Below are positions 6,295 to 7,730 of a stretch of 7,730 nt of DNA, piece after piece. A program made the translations under genes and the position numbers. The notes beneath the pieces are model-generated. The model did not search any database. It was not told the origin of the DNA and saw only the letters and a list, made by a program, of their open reading frames with translations. Each line of letters starts with the position of its first letter. Within the stretch, counting starts at the first letter, position 1. The stretch is from NCBI GenBank assembly GCA_946413945.1, contig CAMKMR010000079.1, positions 1 through 7,730 of the forward strand, given 5' to 3'. This DNA is from an uncultured Lachnospiraceae bacterium (lineage in GTDB: Bacteria; Bacillota; Clostridia; Lachnospirales; Lachnospiraceae).

Positions 6295-6322
6295 ATTATA
6301 CATGTTATAGGTATTATGTCAA
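6295..6322 (-). promoter_or_regulatory. Sigma-A promoter of the nrtR-pncA-pncB operon
   Basis: Minus strand: TTGACA (6317-6322) and TATAAT (6295-6300), both 6 of 6 consensus, with a 16-bp spacer. Start predicted near 6288, giving a leader of about 85 nt. The -35 box lies inside operator O1. Confidence 0.85.
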
Positions 6323-6328
6323 TACCTA
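6308..6328. promoter_or_regulatory. Probable NrtR operator O1, overlapping the -35 box
   Basis: Perfect 8-bp arms TAGGTATT (6308-6315) and AATACCTA (6321-6328) with a 5-bp spacer. It covers the -35 hexamer (6317-6322), so occupancy should block RNA polymerase. It shares the 11-bp word TTAGGTATTGA (minus strand) with O2; the two cores are 46 bp apart. The regulator is inferred from the adjacent nrtR. Confidence 0.75.
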
Positions 6329-6330
6329 AT

Positions 6331-6380
6331 TCTAAAAAAAATAAAAAAATCACACCGAATTTCCCTCGATGTGATTTTTT
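6331..6380 (-). terminator. Intrinsic terminator after the lipoprotein gene
   Basis: In the minus-strand RNA AAUCACAUCGA pairs with UCGGUGUGAUU across a 7-nt loop, followed by a long U-rich tract (6331-6349). The one non-Watson-Crick pair (6355/6369) is G-U on this strand and an A-C mismatch on the other, which supports minus-strand use. It insulates the nrtR promoter from upstream transcription. Confidence 0.85.
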
Positions 6381-6436
6381 ATAATTATCACCTTTATTAT
6401 ATTGTTTTATCAATTCAATTTCAGCTCTATATATCA

Positions 6437-6480
6437 GCAATCTATCTGAATTTCATCTAAGTTCTATCTAAATTCTATCT
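6437..6480. repeat. Four-copy 11-bp imperfect tandem repeat across a stop codon
   Basis: On the minus strand the units are AGATAGAATTT (6470-6480), AGATAGAACTT (6459-6469), AGATGAAATTC (6448-6458) and AGATAGATTGC (6437-6447). All begin AGAT. The lipoprotein stop TAG (6464-6466) lies in the second unit, so the array is part coding and part 3' untranslated. Confidence 0.6.
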
Positions 6481-7531
6481 CTGCATATACTTTTTTATTT
6501 ACTGATCTTTCATAGCTGTAATTCTCATCAAGGCTTCTTAACCAGTTTTTATAAATATTTTCAAAATATTCTCTCTCTTTATCTTTTGTTATCTCAGCCT
6601 TTCTTTTATCTGTAGCCTCTCTGTCAGTAAGAGCATTTACATAGAAAATATGATATCCATATTCAGATTCTGTTACAAGACTATAGGAATCATCCTCTAA
6701 GGAATAAATTACATCTTTAATATCTTTCCCATATTTTTTCTCAATCTCCTCAGGTGTCATAGTGTAATAGGAAGAATATTTAAGGCCATAATACTCTGAT
6801 AAGGCTACTACATTTTTTTCACCCCTGTCATCAACAGGCGTAATAAGGGTGTCATAAGCCTGAACCGCTTTTTTATACTCTGCCGCTCTGTTTTCTTCTG
6901 TCATAGCCACTACATCGTTATTAGAATCAAGAGTATAGCAGGCAAAAAACATATCATAAAAACTTGTCTCTCTAGCCTCTTCATCAGACACTTCTATCTT
7001 TGCATCTTCTATAACTTTTTCATAAGTCTTTTTCGCCAATAGATTTTCTGTGATAACCTTACATACTATATCTCTTGTAAGTCCCATCGACTCTATCTGT
7101 CTATCAGTAAGATTCTTCCAGAATTCGCTGGTCTGTTCATTTACATCCATCTGTTCTTCAGCTGAAAGACTGATACCTAAATTTTTTGATTGAACTGTAA
7201 GAGTTTTAACCTTAACAATATTGTCAATTATATCTCTTCTGGTAAGCTCTTCCATATCGATCGCATCAGTATCTGAACTGATCTTCATATCCCAGACTCC
7301 CAATCCATATTTTCTCTCATATTCTTCCTTTATAGTCTCTACATATACATAGACCTCGCCTATTGATATCGGCTGTTGATTAAAAGTAAGAACCGTATTA
7401 GGATCAGCTTCCGAAGCTTTCTTTGTGCATGAACAAAGACAAAATGCTACGCCCAAAAGAAATGTGACCGTCCTTTTAAAGAACCTGTTTCTGAGTATCA
7501 TTTTTTTATTTTTCTTCTGCCCTGTTTTCAT
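6464..7531 (-). CDS. SurA/PrsA-like foldase lipoprotein with a degenerate parvulin domain
   Basis: Predicted membrane-anchored extracytoplasmic chaperone for exported proteins. The 355-residue product has a basic start (to about residue 20), a hydrophobic stretch TVTFLLGVAF and lipobox LCSC with Cys35 as lipidation site, followed by a charged linker. Residues about 48-190 resemble the SurA N-terminal helical chaperone domain (FNQQPISIGEVYVYVETIKEEY and later acidic helices). The C-terminal part (about 190-315) ends in EDDSYSLVTESEYGYHIFYV, which matches the end of a PpiC rotamase domain (GyHI). The expected SHIL-type start of that domain reads FYDMFFACY, so prolyl isomerase activity is doubtful. 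The start overlaps the upstream gene by 26 bp, with GAGG only 3 nt before ATG 7531. ATG 7501, 4 nt after that gene's stop, is an alternative but has no clear ribosome binding site. A terminator follows. Confidence 0.82.
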   Translation of the reverse strand: MKTGQKKNKKMILRNRFFKRTVTFLLGVAFCLCSCTKKASEADPNTVLTFNQQPISIGEVYVYVETIKEEYERKYGLGVWDMKISSDTDAIDMEELTRRDIIDNIVKVKTLTVQSKNLGISLSAEEQMDVNEQTSEFWKNLTDRQIESMGLTRDIVCKVITENLLAKKTYEKVIEDAKIEVSDEEARETSFYDMFFACYTLDSNNDVVAMTEENRAAEYKKAVQAYDTLITPVDDRGEKNVVALSEYYGLKYSSYYTMTPEEIEKKYGKDIKDVIYSLEDDSYSLVTESEYGYHIFYVNALTDREATDKRKAEITKDKEREYFENIYKNWLRSLDENYSYERSVNKKVYAEIEFR

Positions 7532-7730
7532 TTTCCTCTTCCTTATTGACCATTAACGAATCTCTTATATCATCTATGGCTGCATCAGTAGTTGCAATAA
7601 GTTCATCCTGGATCAATTTTGACATTCTAAGAGCAAAGCCAGACTGTTTTGCAATGATAAGTCTCATCTTCCCCTTATATTTCTTAAGGAATTTCTGAAT
7701 CTTATCAGTCCTGATCTCAGTACCATTTTT
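7506..7730 (-). CDS. mfd: C-terminal end of a larger protein, possibly transcription-repair coupling factor Mfd (partial)
   Basis: An open frame enters from the right edge with no start and gives 74 residues before TAA. It reads EIRTDKIQKFLKKYKGKMRL early on, then two amphipathic helices (SKLIQDELIATTDAAIDDIR) and a highly charged Glu/Lys/Asn tail. The pattern of Thr-Asp/Glu-Lys-Ile, a basic helix, a short strand and a final helix resembles the C-terminal D7 region of Mfd, which releases stalled RNA polymerase and recruits UvrA. In Clostridia I recall mfd next to a PpiC/SurA-type foldase gene, which fits the next gene downstream. This fragment is too short to be certain. It overlaps the lipoprotein gene by 26 bp, suggesting translational coupling. 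Confidence 0.5.
   Translation of the reverse strand, partial: KNGTEIRTDKIQKFLKKYKGKMRLIIAKQSGFALRMSKLIQDELIATTDAAIDDIRDSLMVNKEEENENRAEEK

Noticed and set aside
7173..7180. ATACCTAA, an operator-like half-site
   Set aside because: Single half-site inside the lipoprotein coding sequence with no matching second arm at the right distance.

Overview
The window looks like chromosomal DNA from an anaerobic, low-GC Gram-positive bacterium. My best guess is Clostridia, probably Lachnospiraceae. The clues are an oxygen-sensitive class III ribonucleotide reductase activase gene, AT-rich spacers with strong AGGAGG-type ribosome binding sites, several intrinsic terminators, and an mfd-like / SurA-PrsA-like lipoprotein gene order that I recall as common in Clostridia. 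The taxonomic call is inference. All eight genes look like host housekeeping genes. I see no mobile element, CRISPR array, tRNA or rRNA.

Left part, + strand (1-1082): nrdG, almost complete and cut at its first codon by the window edge, is followed by dut and an intrinsic terminator. The pair is coherent. Class III reductase works on ribonucleoside triphosphates and can therefore make dUTP directly, and dUTPase removes it. Next comes mgtE (1149-2501), a CBS-domain Mg2+ channel/transporter, preceded by a 14-bp-arm hairpin/palindrome of unknown role. mgtE converges on nadE, and a long hairpin lies between them.

Centre, - strand (2643-6203): this is an NAD(P) salvage cluster transcribed in the order nrtR, pncA, pncB, nadE. 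NrtR is a Nudix domain fused to a winged helix-turn-helix. PncA turns nicotinamide into nicotinate, PncB turns nicotinate into NaMN, and NadE turns NaAD into NAD+ using ammonia. NadD (NaMN to NaAD) is not in the window. Upstream of nrtR is a perfect-consensus sigma-A promoter (TTGACA, 16 bp, TATAAT). It is bracketed by two copies of a 21-bp palindrome, TAGGTATT-N5-AATACCTA, one over the -35 box and one just after the predicted start site. This is the best-supported regulatory signal in the window and the probable NrtR operator pair. nadE sits after a 182-bp gap with its own candidate promoter and no visible copy of that operator.

Right part, - strand (6331-7730): a terminator separates the NAD cluster from an upstream unit. 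That unit contains a lipoprotein with a SurA/PrsA-like fold and a degenerate parvulin domain, overlapping the 3' end of a partial gene that resembles the C-terminus of mfd. A four-copy 11-bp imperfect tandem repeat crosses the lipoprotein stop codon.

I did not find an entirely new system. The most useful leads are the NrtR operator/promoter architecture and the intact Nudix box in the regulator.
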